From Methanolobus sp. (GTDB lineage: Archaea; Halobacteriota; Methanosarcinia; Methanosarcinales; Methanosarcinaceae): a stretch of 38,655 nt of DNA. The position numbers and the translations under genes were made by a program. The notes below the pieces were generated by a model. It saw only the letters and a list, made by a program, of their open reading frames with translations. It was not told the DNA's origin and ran no database searches. Positions 8,264-17,341 of this stretch are shown piece after piece. The stretch's first letter is position 1. Each line of letters starts with the position of its first letter. The DNA lies in NCBI RefSeq assembly GCF_030682845.1, contig NZ_JAUXNK010000048.1, positions 1-38,655 of the forward strand. Direction: 5' to 3'.

Positions 8264-9085
8264 TCAGTGTGATCCCTGATCTTTTGGCGCCAGATGGTCC
8301 ATCACTTCTGCCATGACACGGTGGCGTATCATGTATTCGTGGAAATTCTCGTTGGCTTTACGGATCGAGTAGGCGTCCTCGCACCATTCTATGGGCTGCG
8401 GGTAGGTTATCTCCATAAGAGTAAGCCCGTATGCTGGTGCGGATTCCAGTCCTTCCTCATATATCTCAGGCTCAAGCATCTGTTGCAGCCATGCCTCGTC
8501 CCTGGCGCCACTTCCAACCATGGTAAGAGCGGTCACGATCTTACGTACCATGTTCCAGAGAAAGCTGTTTGCCTGGATATCGATCTTTGTCAGTGTCCCG
8601 CTGACCCTTATATCCACTTTTTCGATCGTGCGGACGGTACTTTTCTCTCCTTCCTTTGTACAGAAATTAGAGAAATCATGAGTTCCCACAAGTATTCTGG
8701 AGGCCGACCTGATCCTTGAGATATCATACTGCTCTCCGCTCATGATATATCTGTACTTTCTTGCAATAGCCGCTCTCCTTGGATCGAAATCTTTAGATAT
8801 TGTGGCATGTGCCCAAGCCCATATGGCTGTCGGCAGTTTGGAGTTGATAACTCTTGGAATGGCAAGATGGATCTTATCAGTATCAAAAGCAATGACCAGC
8901 TCACGTGCATGTACGCCGGCATCTGTCCTTCCCGCACTTGTAAAATTGGCTGATCTGGGGTCCTGGATTATCTCCAGTTCCGTGAGTGCCCTGAAGATCT
9001 CCCCTTCAATGGTTGCAACATTCGGCTGTATCTGTGACCCGTGAAATCCCGTGCCAACGTATGCGATCTTAAGTGCTACTCTCAT
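8264..9085 (-). CDS. truA: tRNA pseudouridine synthase A
   Basis: This encodes 273 residues. The catalytic aspartate D55 lies in AGRTDAGVHA, and the N-terminal ALKIAYVGTGFHGSQIQP and central RKYRYIM segments are typical for TruA. The enzyme makes pseudouridine at positions 38-40 of the tRNA anticodon arm. It sits 16 bases after the membrane-anchored regulator and directly before the YgjP-like gene, in one leftward group that also faces another tRNA modification gene. The length is normal for archaeal members. Confidence 0.95.
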   Translation of the reverse strand: MRVALKIAYVGTGFHGSQIQPNVATIEGEIFRALTELEIIQDPRSANFTSAGRTDAGVHARELVIAFDTDKIHLAIPRVINSKLPTAIWAWAHATISKDFDPRRAAIARKYRYIMSGEQYDISRIRSASRILVGTHDFSNFCTKEGEKSTVRTIEKVDIRVSGTLTKIDIQANSFLWNMVRKIVTALTMVGSGARDEAWLQQMLEPEIYEEGLESAPAYGLTLMEITYPQPIEWCEDAYSIRKANENFHEYMIRHRVMAEVMDHLAPKDQGSH

Positions 9086-9101
9086 ACCAGTTCACAGGGA
9101 A

Positions 9102-10064
9102 TCATATATTCTTTTTTCTATAATACAGTTCTCTCACGAAAAGCAGGGTGATGATGAACAGGCAGCCAAAGAGGAACCATATACTTACATGGGACAGGAG
9201 GTCGTATGGTATCAGGCTTGAGGCAGGCTCGGATACAATGGACAAGTTGTCTGTTACAAGTTGGGAACTGTCCATGACCGGTGAACCTGTCAGGCTATCG
9301 ATATCAAAACCCTCGGGCGGAACGGAGGATACAATCCCAGACTCCATATCTTCCGGTACGTATCCATCCAATGCAGAACTGTCCGGGATTCCAGTGTCCT
9401 GATTATAGGCTGGGCTCTCCGTTGCTGCTTCTGTAGGCTCGATGCCAGTAAACTCCTCTTCCGGAACTCCCATGCCCATAAATTCATCTTCCTGAGGGAT
9501 TGCCCCGTCTTTAGTAAGAGGTTCATAAGCAGGCGTTTCCTGTGAAGTACTCTCATGAATGTCCATCCTGGGAACATATTCAGTGTTACTGTAAACTGTA
9601 TCTGCAGCAATTCCCATGGGAGTTGTTCCTATCCCAAATCCTCTGCTCCTGGCAAGCGCCTCCAGGCCCGTGGCTGCAAATGCGGCCCCTGCTACAAGTC
9701 CAAGGTATTTCTTGAGCATGCTGATTACTGAGGATTTATCTTTCTGAATACTCCCCGGTGCCACGACTATGAATTTCTGGACCGGCTCGTATATCTTGAT
9801 CTCCCTGCCCTTCTTACTCCATTTTGTCTGCTTTACCTTGATAAGATCGACTTCCACGAGTGCATCCAGATTATACTTGATAGTGGTGAGAGGCATTGAC
9901 AGTTTTTCAGCCATATCAGTTGCTGACATGGGCTTGTCAGTGAGGATTTCCAATACCCTCATGGCCTTGTCATTAGAAAGTATCTGGGTGATCTTTTTTG
10001 ATCCCTCATTAAGGGGCAAGATCAGAACTTTTTCTGAACTTGAGATTTCTTCGTTTTCTTGCAT
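9102..10064 (-). CDS. Membrane-anchored winged-helix regulator
   Basis: This encodes 320 residues. Residues about 25-98 form an ArsR-like winged helix (SNDKAMRVLEILTDKPMSA, then MPLTTIKYNLDALVEVDLIK). A first hydrophobic segment lies near 117-136 and a second near 291-311, followed by a basic tail. The 150-residue part between them is rich in Glu, Ser, Pro and Thr and probably lies outside the cell. This gives a one-protein sensor layout: DNA-binding domain inside, acidic linker outside. The signal and targets are unknown. A perfect 20-base palindrome begins 11 bases upstream of the ATG, which suggests autoregulation. It is the first gene of a leftward group with truA. Confidence 0.8.
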   Translation of the reverse strand: MQENEEISSSEKVLILPLNEGSKKITQILSNDKAMRVLEILTDKPMSATDMAEKLSMPLTTIKYNLDALVEVDLIKVKQTKWSKKGREIKIYEPVQKFIVVAPGSIQKDKSSVISMLKKYLGLVAGAAFAATGLEALARSRGFGIGTTPMGIAADTVYSNTEYVPRMDIHESTSQETPAYEPLTKDGAIPQEDEFMGMGVPEEEFTGIEPTEAATESPAYNQDTGIPDSSALDGYVPEDMESGIVSSVPPEGFDIDSLTGSPVMDSSQLVTDNLSIVSEPASSLIPYDLLSHVSIWFLFGCLFIITLLFVRELYYRKKNI

Positions 10065-10074
10065 TGTGGATACT

Positions 10075-10094
10075 ATATAATTAGGTAATTATAT
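10075..10094. promoter_or_regulatory. Perfect 20-base palindrome, candidate operator
   Basis: ATATAATTAGGTAATTATAT has two 9-base arms around GG. It lies in the spacer between the winged-helix regulator (leftward) and purP (rightward). Being AT-rich, it could also serve as TATA elements for both directions. Confidence 0.6.
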
Positions 10095-10105
10095 CATTTC
10101 CTTTA

Positions 10106-10125
10106 ACTTCAAGCTGACTTGAAGT
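10106..10125. promoter_or_regulatory. Second inverted repeat in the divergent spacer
   Basis: ACTTCAAGCTGACTTGAAGT has 8-base perfect arms around CTGA. It lies 11 bases after the AT-rich palindrome and may be a second operator or an RNA hairpin in the purP leader. Confidence 0.5.
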
Positions 10126-10195
10126 CTTCTTTGAGGCTAACTCGTAAAGTTAAAGAATGAATAGGACAATATGGGGTAAATTTCGGGGCTATATT

Positions 10196-11263
10196 ATGAT
10201 TACTAAAGAACGTATAATGGAGATCATCGGGAACTATGACCTTGACAACCTTAGCATTGCAACGGTATGCTCTCACTCAAGCCTTCAGATCTTTGACGGG
10301 GCAAGGAAGGAAGGTTTCAGGACCATAGGAATATGTGTGAAAAAACCTCCCCGATTCTATGATGCATTCCCCCGATCAAAACCAGATGAGTTCATTATAG
10401 TTGACAGTTATAAGGACATCCCAGGCATAGTCGACCAGCTTGTCTCAAAGAACGCCATTATCATCCCCCATGGATCTTTTGTCGAATACCTTGGGCATAA
10501 GAATTTCGTAGACCTGGCGGTACCTTCGTTTGGTAACAGGGCTGTGCTGGAGTGGGAATCTGACAGGGAGAAAGAAAGGGTGTGGCTTGAGGGTGCCGGT
10601 ATCCACATGCCAAGAAAGGTGAATCCGAGGGATATCAATGGCCCTGTCATGGTCAAATACGATGGGGCAAAGGGTGGCAAAGGCTTCTTCATTGCCAAGA
10701 ACTACGAAGAGTTCAAAGAGCATCTAAAACCTGATGAGAAATTCACGATCCAGGAGTTCATAACAGGTACAAGGTACTATTTCCATTATTTCTATTCCCC
10801 CTTGCGCCAGGAAGGCTACCGGCTGAGCGAGGGTATACTGGAGATGCTGAGCATGGACCGCAGGGTCGAGTCCAATGCCGATGAGATTTTCAGGCTGGGT
10901 TCTCCCCGGGAACTTGAGGAGGCAGGCATACACCCGACATACGTTGTTACAGGTAACGTACCTCTTGTGGCCAGGGAATCTCTGCTGCCGCTCATATTCG
11001 AGCTGGGGGAAAAGGTTGTCGAAGAGTCCCTGAACCTCTTTGGAGGCATGATCGGTCCGTTCTGTCTTGAGACCGTGGTCACTGACAACCTCGAGATCAA
11101 GGTATTTGAAATATCTGCCAGGATCGTCGCAGGTACCAATCTCTATCTCAATGGTTCTCCTTACTCTGATCTTATCGAGCCCGGCCTTTCCACCGGCAAG
11201 AGGATAGCCCAGGAGATAAAATACGCAAAGTCCATAAACCAACTGGACAAGATTTTATCATAA
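10196..11263 (+). CDS. purP: FAICAR synthetase (ATP-dependent AICAR formylation from formate)
   Basis: From the ATG at 10196 this encodes 355 residues; an upstream ATG at 10157 adds 13 residues that do not look conserved. The start ITKERIMEIIGNYDLDNLSI, the IATVCSHSSLQIFDGARKEG segment and the ATP-grasp-like stretch VMVKYDGAKGGKGFFIAKNYEEF identify PurP. The enzyme uses ATP and formate to convert AICAR to FAICAR in archaeal purine synthesis, replacing the folate-dependent PurH step. The C-terminal part contains the conserved FEISARIVAGTN. The gene is preceded by the two-palindrome spacer shared with the divergent regulator, so control by that regulator is possible but unproven. Confidence 0.95.
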   Translation: MITKERIMEIIGNYDLDNLSIATVCSHSSLQIFDGARKEGFRTIGICVKKPPRFYDAFPRSKPDEFIIVDSYKDIPGIVDQLVSKNAIIIPHGSFVEYLGHKNFVDLAVPSFGNRAVLEWESDREKERVWLEGAGIHMPRKVNPRDINGPVMVKYDGAKGGKGFFIAKNYEEFKEHLKPDEKFTIQEFITGTRYYFHYFYSPLRQEGYRLSEGILEMLSMDRRVESNADEIFRLGSPRELEEAGIHPTYVVTGNVPLVARESLLPLIFELGEKVVEESLNLFGGMIGPFCLETVVTDNLEIKVFEISARIVAGTNLYLNGSPYSDLIEPGLSTGKRIAQEIKYAKSINQLDKILS

Positions 11264-11274
11264 GGATACCAACA

Positions 11275-11316
11275 TATCCATGGATACGCCTGATAGATGG
11301 CACATCCATGGATGTG
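11275..11316. promoter_or_regulatory. Two tandem CCATGG-centred palindromes before a flavoprotein gene
   Basis: TATCCATGGATA (11275-11286) and CACATCCATGGATGTG (11301-11316) are perfect palindromes with the same ATCCATGGAT core. The second overlaps the Shine-Dalgarno site GGATGTGAT (11310-11318) of the next gene. They could be a tandem operator or an RNA switch that hides the ribosome site. Confidence 0.55.
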
Positions 11317-11323
11317 ATATGTT

Positions 11324-12730
11324 TTGAAGTCTTCAGCTGCTGATTATGATGTTGTGATCGTAGGTGCGGGACCTGCAGGTCTCTTTGCGGCGCATGAACT
11401 TGCATCTTCAGGTCTTACTACGCTGGTGATTGATTCGGGAAGGGATATCAGCGAACGGGATTGCCCTCTGAGCGATGTTGTCAGATGCAAGCACTGCCAC
11501 CCTTGTTCTATATTGCGTGGGGTTGGGGGTTCTGGTGCTTATTCTGATGGGACCCTCAATCTTCATCCGGATATAGGAGGCACTCTCTCTGAGTTCACAG
11601 GTGACCAGGATTCTGCCTGGCGCCTGGTGGACCATGTGGACAGGATATTCCTCAGGTATGGTGCACCAAATAATGTGTCTTCCCCTCCTGCCGGGGAGAT
11701 AGAATCCCTTAAAAGGAAGGCTGCGTCTGCAGGTGCAAAATTCATTGACATAAGGCAGCGTCATATAGGCTCTGATAATTCTGTCGCCCTGATATCTGAG
11801 CTCAAGACGGACCTTGAATCAAAAGGAATAACGTTCCTGCTTAACACCGAGGTCACTGATGTCATTATAGACAATGGTATCTGCCGCGGTGTACTGCTTG
11901 AAGACGGCCGGAGGCTGGGCTCGCGATACACACTGCTTGCACCAGGCAGAGTGGGATGTGACTGGGTGAATCAACTCGTGAACAGGTACCCCATAGTTTA
12001 CTCTTTCAGCGGGGTAGATATCGGGGTCCGTGTAGAGGTCCCGTCCATTATAATGGACCCAGTGACCAGGATTAACCATGATCCCAAGTTCCACATTAGC
12101 ACAAGGCGGTATGACGATTTCGTCAGGACATTCTGTACAAATGAGCATGGTTTTGTCGTAAAGGAGGAGTATGAAGGATTTGTTGCCACAAATGGCCATT
12201 CAATGCATACCAAAGCTTCGGAGAATACTAATTTTGCCTTCCTTGTGCATGTGGAGCTGACCGAGCCCATGGAAAACACAATTAAGTATGCAAGATCCGT
12301 AGCAAAACTTGCCACTACCATAGGAGGGGGAAAACCTGTCCTCCAGAGAATGGGCGACCTGCGCAGAGGGCGGCGCTCCACCGAACAACGCATAAGAAGG
12401 AACACAGTGGTCAATACTCTAAAGGATGTAACCCCGGGTGACATTTCGATGGCAATGCCCCATCGTATAGTCATGGATATCATCGAAGGACTGGAAGTTC
12501 TGAATGATATCATTCCAGGAGTGGATTCGGACTCGACCCTCCTCTATGCTCCAGAAGTCAAGTTCTACTCGATAAAATTGCAGGTGGATAGCCACATGCA
12601 GACCAGTATAGGCAATTTGTTCGCGGCAGGCGACGGTGCAGGCCTTTCCAGGGATCTGATAAATTCCGCAGCTACGGGAGTGCTTGCAGCAAGGGGCATC
12701 ATGAATCTTGAAGAAAAAGAATGCAATTAG
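11324..12730 (+). CDS. FAD-dependent dehydrogenase-like protein (COG2509 type)
   Basis: This encodes 468 residues from a TTG at 11324, supported by GGATGTGAT five bases upstream. The N-terminal dinucleotide fold DVVIVGAGPAGLFAAHEL binds FAD. It is followed by a Cys-rich stretch (CKHCHPCSILRGVGGSGAY near residues 50-70) that is typical for the uncharacterised COG2509 flavoproteins, and by a second FAD contact near the end (GNLFAAGDGAGLSRDLINSA). The reaction is unknown. The two palindromes upstream suggest dedicated control. The gene is about 60 bases after purP and could be co-transcribed or have its own promoter. Confidence 0.85.
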   Translation: MKSSAADYDVVIVGAGPAGLFAAHELASSGLTTLVIDSGRDISERDCPLSDVVRCKHCHPCSILRGVGGSGAYSDGTLNLHPDIGGTLSEFTGDQDSAWRLVDHVDRIFLRYGAPNNVSSPPAGEIESLKRKAASAGAKFIDIRQRHIGSDNSVALISELKTDLESKGITFLLNTEVTDVIIDNGICRGVLLEDGRRLGSRYTLLAPGRVGCDWVNQLVNRYPIVYSFSGVDIGVRVEVPSIIMDPVTRINHDPKFHISTRRYDDFVRTFCTNEHGFVVKEEYEGFVATNGHSMHTKASENTNFAFLVHVELTEPMENTIKYARSVAKLATTIGGGKPVLQRMGDLRRGRRSTEQRIRRNTVVNTLKDVTPGDISMAMPHRIVMDIIEGLEVLNDIIPGVDSDSTLLYAPEVKFYSIKLQVDSHMQTSIGNLFAAGDGAGLSRDLINSAATGVLAARGIMNLEEKECN

Positions 12731-13041
12731 TAAATCCGTAAAATAGAAGTACAAAAGAGGAATCCTGCATGGGTTGGTTGGTTGGGTGGTGATACATCTA
12801 TTCAAAAAGGACTAATGTAATAGAGGGGGAATGATTGAATGCAGGTCTTCCTCTGGCCGTAGAAGCTCCCTTCACTATATATATGTTCCGGTTTGACTCT
12901 CTGTTGCTCTGTGTCCCTTGCTATCTTTTTTCTTTCCTGGGAACTATTTCTTAATATCATTGAATCCACTGTAAAATGTATATATTATGGAATCTCTTTT
13001 TTTAACAAAAAAGAAAAATTATTATAGAAGATGGTGCTCCC
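12731..13041. other. Intergenic stretch with TATA element and a tiny Trp-rich ORF
   Basis: No full gene is seen. A G-rich run (12770-12789) encodes a possible seven-codon peptide MGWLVGW with stop (12769-12792), preceded by an AGAGGA motif. A TATA-like GTATATATT lies at about 12978-12986, in the right position to drive the HerA-like gene. Confidence 0.4.
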
Positions 13042-14328
13042 TTGTTATCCATGGACTACCACTCAGCAGATTTTAACGCGGGCGTATCAAAAAGGCAGTA
13101 TATTCTTGGAGGGGACGGTACGCAGGAGGGTGCCATGCTGTATCTGGGCAGGTACCTTGCGCGCGACAGGTCAGCAGGCTCTCACGTAAAACTGGATGTC
13201 CGCAGGCCTCACGCTATACTGATCAGTGGCAAAAGAGGTTATGGTAAGTCTTACACAATGTCGATCATTATTGAGGAGCTGCTGATGCTGCCTGAAGTTG
13301 CAAGGATGAACATAGCTCCTGTTGTTATTGACACTATGGGGATATTCTGGACTTTTACAAAAAGCAACGATATTCAACTCAAGTCCCTCCAGGATTGGGG
13401 ACTTGAAGCATCGGGGTTCCATACTAATGTATTTGTCCCGCAAAGCAGTAAGAAGAGCTATGAGCAGAGGGACATACCTGTAAAGTCCGTTGCTATTCCT
13501 CTCTCCCACATGGATGGTTACGAATGGTGCCAGCTGTTTGGTGTTGACCCGATATCTTCCACAGGTGTCCTGATCGTGAGGGTTCTGGAGTCTCTGAGAG
13601 AAAAATCATCTTCTTTTTCATTTGAGGACGTGATCGATGCATTAATGGAAGATGAGCGCTCTGATCTGGTATCCCGGAGTGCGGCAAACAATTATTTCAG
13701 GACGGCCATGTCATGGGGTGTATTTGCGGCAGAGGGATGGGAGACATCCGATCTTGTAAAAGGTGGATCTCTTGCGGTTATTGATATAAGCACTATCAAA
13801 AACCCTGATGTAAGATCGGCTGTTGTTGGTTTTATTGCAAAGGACATTTATCATAAAAGGCTGCATGCAAGACGCTCCTACGAGAAGATGCTCATGGGCG
13901 ACAGGAGTATCGAGAAAGGAATCCCTATGGTATGGATGTTCATCGATGAAGCCCAGCAGTTCGTGCCCCGCGAAGGAAGCACGCTTGCTTCAGATATTCT
14001 CATAAATGAGTGGCTGAGACAGGGCCGCCAGCCTGGCCTGTCACTGGTCATGGCAACACAGCGCCCCGCCTCCCTGCATCCTGATGTGATGTCCCAGTCT
14101 GATATTGTGATATGCCACAGGCTCACATCCCGGGAAGATATCATTGCTCTTGAGTCTGCCAGGCCTACTTATATGAGAGAGGATTTCGGGGAATCTCTCC
14201 GGAAAATGGGAAATGAGAGGGGAACAGCCCTTGTAGTGGATGACACCACCGAGACAGCTCATATTATACGGATGAGGCCCCGTTTAAGCTGGCATGGCGG
14301 CAGCGAGCAGCTCGTGGACATCGGATGA
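13042..14328 (+). CDS. HerA-like ATPase (DUF87 type)
   Basis: This encodes 428 residues from TTG at 13042; GGTG stands five bases before it, while the in-frame ATG at 13051 is 14 bases away. The Walker A motif is SGKRGYGKS (residues 62-70) and Walker B is MFIDEAQQF (299-307), followed by an arginine-finger-like WLRQGRQPG and the sensor motif MATQRPASLHPDV. These match HerA/FtsK-superfamily ring ATPases that move DNA. HerA normally works with NurA in end resection, but neither nurA, mre11 nor rad50 is nearby, so the partner is open. The N-terminal barrel typical of true HerA looks short, so a related DUF87 ATPase is possible. Confidence 0.85.
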   Translation: MLSMDYHSADFNAGVSKRQYILGGDGTQEGAMLYLGRYLARDRSAGSHVKLDVRRPHAILISGKRGYGKSYTMSIIIEELLMLPEVARMNIAPVVIDTMGIFWTFTKSNDIQLKSLQDWGLEASGFHTNVFVPQSSKKSYEQRDIPVKSVAIPLSHMDGYEWCQLFGVDPISSTGVLIVRVLESLREKSSSFSFEDVIDALMEDERSDLVSRSAANNYFRTAMSWGVFAAEGWETSDLVKGGSLAVIDISTIKNPDVRSAVVGFIAKDIYHKRLHARRSYEKMLMGDRSIEKGIPMVWMFIDEAQQFVPREGSTLASDILINEWLRQGRQPGLSLVMATQRPASLHPDVMSQSDIVICHRLTSREDIIALESARPTYMREDFGESLRKMGNERGTALVVDDTTETAHIIRMRPRLSWHGGSEQLVDIG

Positions 14329-14384
14329 CTTTTAATCAGTTTCAGCAAAAATAGTGCTTATTTTCCTCCGATTCTTAAAATTAA

Positions 14385-14393
14385 TTATATATA
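14385..14393 (+). promoter_or_regulatory. TATA element of the ablA-ablB operon
   Basis: TTATATATA lies about 190 bases before the ablA start. Transcription from it would give a leader of about 160 bases, unusually long for an archaeal message. Confidence 0.5.
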
Positions 14394-14579
14394 GACTGAA
14401 ACGAAGATTATGACCTCAGATAGGTAAGCCATCCTATGAACAATCATTGCTTTAGAAGTTACTCGCGTGTTAACTCCAGTATTGTATAGACAGTGTATCT
14501 CACAGCATATCGTGTTCTAATCCCGGTTTTCAGAACCTGGGCATTTACAATTGAATTTTAAACAACGGATAGTGATCCG

Positions 14580-15893
14580 ATGAAAACACATCTTAAAAGA
14601 CAGCAAGATATTGCAGAGAAAATTAATCCTGATGTTATCATTTCCAACTGGAAGGACTGGAAATGGCAGATAAAACATTCTGTCAGGGACATAGCCACTT
14701 TTGAAAAACTACTTAACATCGAGTTTGAACCTGAAGAGAAAAAAGCACTCGATTCAACGCTTGAAAAATTTCCTTTGTCCATTACACCTTATTATCTTTC
14801 TCTTATCGAAGTGGAAGACATAAATAATGACCCTATATTCATGCAGGCATTTCCTTCTCCAAAGGAACTGATTGTTTCTGAGGATGACATGCATGACCCT
14901 CTTTCTGAGGATAAGGACAGTCCTGTGCCGGGAATAACGCACAGGTATCCAGACAGGGTGCTTTTCCACGTGAGCAACGTGTGCGCCATGTACTGCCGGC
15001 ACTGTACGCGCAAAAGAAAGGTAGGAGATGTGGATCACATTCCCGACAGGGTCGTTGTGCAACAGGGGCTTGATTATATCGCAGGCAATCCCTATGTAAG
15101 GGATGTGCTTCTGTCCGGAGGGGATCCTTTCATGCTTCCGGATGCCTATCTTGACTGGATACTCACTGAATTGCGATCAATACCTCATGTAGAGGTTATA
15201 AGGATAGGTACGAGAACTCCTGTGGTGCTACCTTACCGTATAACCGATGAACTTGTGAATATGCTGAGCAAGCATCATCCTTTATGGGTAAACACTCATT
15301 TCAACCATCCTCGTGAGATCACCTCCTCTTCAAAGGAAGCCCTGAAGAAACTGGCAGATGCCGGCATACCTCTTGGGAACCAGACAGTACTGCTAAGCGG
15401 AGTAAACGATTGCTACAGGATAATGAAGCGACTTTTCCACAAGCTTGTGGCAAACCGGGTGCGTCCGTATTACCTGTACCAATGCGACCTTTCCGAAGGC
15501 CTGACACACTTCAGGACATCTGTCGGGAAAGGCATTGAGATAATGGAAAACCTTATAGGCCACACAAGCGGTTTTGCAGTTCCCAGATACGTGATCGATG
15601 CGCCTGGAGGAGGAGGTAAGATACCCATACTTCCTTCCTACATGATATCCAGGTCCACCCATAAAGTGATCCTTCGCAACTACGAAGGGGTCATCACATC
15701 CTACAAAGAGCCTAAAGAATACAGGCCTGTATATTGTGACCGAGATTGTGAGGAGTGCAAGCTCCAATTAAAACTTGATGATGCACCTGAGTACAGGTCT
15801 GTAGGCATTGCAGAGCTTCTTTCAGATAGCGAGGAAACGCAGAGCCTGATCCCTGGTAATACGATACGCGTGGAGAGAAGGTCCATTGACTGA
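14580..15893 (+). CDS. ablA: Lysine 2,3-aminomutase of the N-acetyl-beta-lysine pathway
   Basis: This encodes 437 residues. The radical-SAM motif CAMYCRHC (C135, C139, C142) binds the 4Fe-4S cluster. The PLP lysine K347 lies in [12 protein letters not shown], and C-terminal cysteines (C386, C390, C393) match zinc ligands of this enzyme. It converts L-alpha-lysine to L-beta-lysine, the first step to N-epsilon-acetyl-beta-lysine, a solute made by methanogens under salt stress. GTGAT four bases before the ATG is the ribosome site. The next gene, ablB, overlaps the 3' end by 8 bases and performs the second step. Confidence 0.96.
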   Translation: MKTHLKRQQDIAEKINPDVIISNWKDWKWQIKHSVRDIATFEKLLNIEFEPEEKKALDSTLEKFPLSITPYYLSLIEVEDINNDPIFMQAFPSPKELIVSEDDMHDPLSEDKDSPVPGITHRYPDRVLFHVSNVCAMYCRHCTRKRKVGDVDHIPDRVVVQQGLDYIAGNPYVRDVLLSGGDPFMLPDAYLDWILTELRSIPHVEVIRIGTRTPVVLPYRITDELVNMLSKHHPLWVNTHFNHPREITSSSKEALKKLADAGIPLGNQTVLLSGVNDCYRIMKRLFHKLVANRVRPYYLYQCDLSEGLTHFRTSVGKGIEIMENLIGHTSGFAVPRYVIDAPGGGGKIPILPSYMISRSTHKVILRNYEGVITSYKEPKEYRPVYCDRDCEECKLQLKLDDAPEYRSVGIAELLSDSEETQSLIPGNTIRVERRSID

Positions 15894-16728
15894 TGCTATA
15901 ATACGTCTGGGTGATTCGGTAGTCCAGCACGGCAGGCATAATGACAGGGTGTACCTGATGACCCTGTCATCTTCAGATTTTGACCCTATACATCCGGTAC
16001 TTGAAGCTATGGAGTCTTTGGCATCTGAAAACAGTTATTCGAAGATATTCTGCAAAATTCCTTCCTCCCTGAAGGGTGATTTCCTCTCAGTAGGATATGT
16101 GGAGGAAGCACATATACCAGGCTTCTTCGGCGGTTCAGAGGATGCAAGCTTCATGTGCAGGTATTTTTCTCAATCCCGTATGCATGATGAAAGCTCTGGG
16201 GAGAACTGCAAGGTCCTGGATATTGCGCTGGGCAGACAGGATGAACAAAAAGAGGTCAGACTTCCGGTGAATGCCAATTGCGATATCTGTACTCCTGCTG
16301 ATGTAGGGGAGATGGCCGATGTGTTCAGGGAAGTGTTCCCCACTTACCCATTTCCGGTGTTCGACCCGGAGTACCTTTTACAGACCATGTCAGAAGGTTT
16401 TGTGTACTTCTGTATCAGGACAGAGGGCAGGATAGTTGCACTGTCATCCTGTGAGATGGATACTGAGAACAGGACCGTGGAGATGACGGATTTTGCGACG
16501 CTGCCCGCATATCGGGGCAGGGGTTATTCGCACTTTCTTCTCAGCGAGATGGAACGGGAGATGCTCAGGAGCAATATGCTTTTAGCTTATACCATCGCAA
16601 GAGCCCGTTCTTATGGGATGAACATAGTGTTCTGCAGTAACTCTTACAGGTATGCAGGGACCCTTGTGAACAATACTAACATCTCGGGCGGATTTGAGAG
16701 TATGAATGTATGGTACAAGAGGCTCTGA
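15886..16728 (+). CDS. ablB: Beta-lysine N-acetyltransferase
   Basis: This encodes 280 residues from TTG at 15886, overlapping the ablA stop by 8 bases and preceded by GAGAAGG. The C-terminal half is a GNAT fold: [20 protein letters not shown] (about 200-219) carries the acetyl-CoA loop RGRGYS. AblB acetylates beta-lysine to the compatible solute N-epsilon-acetyl-beta-lysine. Its place directly behind ablA makes the assignment firm. The 3' end abuts the convergent Lrp-type gene with no spacer. Confidence 0.93.
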   Translation: MTDAIIRLGDSVVQHGRHNDRVYLMTLSSSDFDPIHPVLEAMESLASENSYSKIFCKIPSSLKGDFLSVGYVEEAHIPGFFGGSEDASFMCRYFSQSRMHDESSGENCKVLDIALGRQDEQKEVRLPVNANCDICTPADVGEMADVFREVFPTYPFPVFDPEYLLQTMSEGFVYFCIRTEGRIVALSSCEMDTENRTVEMTDFATLPAYRGRGYSHFLLSEMEREMLRSNMLLAYTIARARSYGMNIVFCSNSYRYAGTLVNNTNISGGFESMNVWYKRL

Positions 16729-17172
16729 TCAGACATTGTATATCCCATCCTTTATACTTTTGGTGATTATCTCTACACTATAGTTCTGGATAGGTATCTC
16801 CTGCAGGAGCCTGTCGTTGATGAAGTCGGTAAGGTCTTCTTCATCATCGAAAAGTCCGAAAGCTTTTATTGAGTATTGCCCCGTTGTCTGATATATCTTT
16901 ATCAGGTCTTCGATCTCGGCAAGTTTCCGGATGCTGGTCTTTATCTGTTTGTTCTCAAGTTCAAGGTTGAAGATGGCAAAAGTCATTTTCCCGAATTTTC
17001 TGGGATTGAGCAGGACAACGTAATTCTTTATGTACCCTTCCTCTTCAAGTTTCTCAAGCCGGTACCTGACACCATTTTCGCTAAGGCCGACCTTCTTGGC
17101 TATCTCCGAGATAGGTATCCTGGCTCCATTCTGCAGAATAGATAGTATCATCAGGTCTTTTTTGTTCACCAT
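16729..17172 (-). CDS. Lrp/AsnC family transcriptional regulator
   Basis: This encodes 147 residues. The N-terminal winged helix-turn-helix (ILSILQNGARIPISEIAKKV, then GLSENGVRYRLEKLEEEGYI) is followed by a ligand-binding RAM-type domain. Such proteins form octamers that sense amino acids. The gene diverges from leuD across a 169-base AT-rich spacer containing a 13-base palindrome, so control of the branched-chain or coenzyme B genes is a reasonable guess. It converges with ablB, which may or may not be related. Confidence 0.92.
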   Translation of the reverse strand: MVNKKDLMILSILQNGARIPISEIAKKVGLSENGVRYRLEKLEEEGYIKNYVVLLNPRKFGKMTFAIFNLELENKQIKTSIRKLAEIEDLIKIYQTTGQYSIKAFGLFDDEEDLTDFINDRLLQEIPIQNYSVEIITKSIKDGIYNV

Positions 17173-17308
17173 TGGTAATAAGTAATGAGTACTAATATTA
17201 AGGTTTTATTAAGTTTCTCTCATGTCTGCCTGTAATATTTTTAAATAAGTCTTTTTCCACCATTACTATTTAGTATGATAGTATGTATTATATGCTCTCA
17301 ACGTTGAC

Positions 17309-17321
17309 TATGATAATCATA
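17309..17321. promoter_or_regulatory. Palindrome upstream of leuD
   Basis: TATGATAATCATA is a perfect 13-base palindrome 20 bases before the leuD start. It is a plausible site for the divergent Lrp-type regulator or a control element of leuD. Confidence 0.4.
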
Positions 17322-17341
17322 AATTTCAATCCGGTGTTAAA

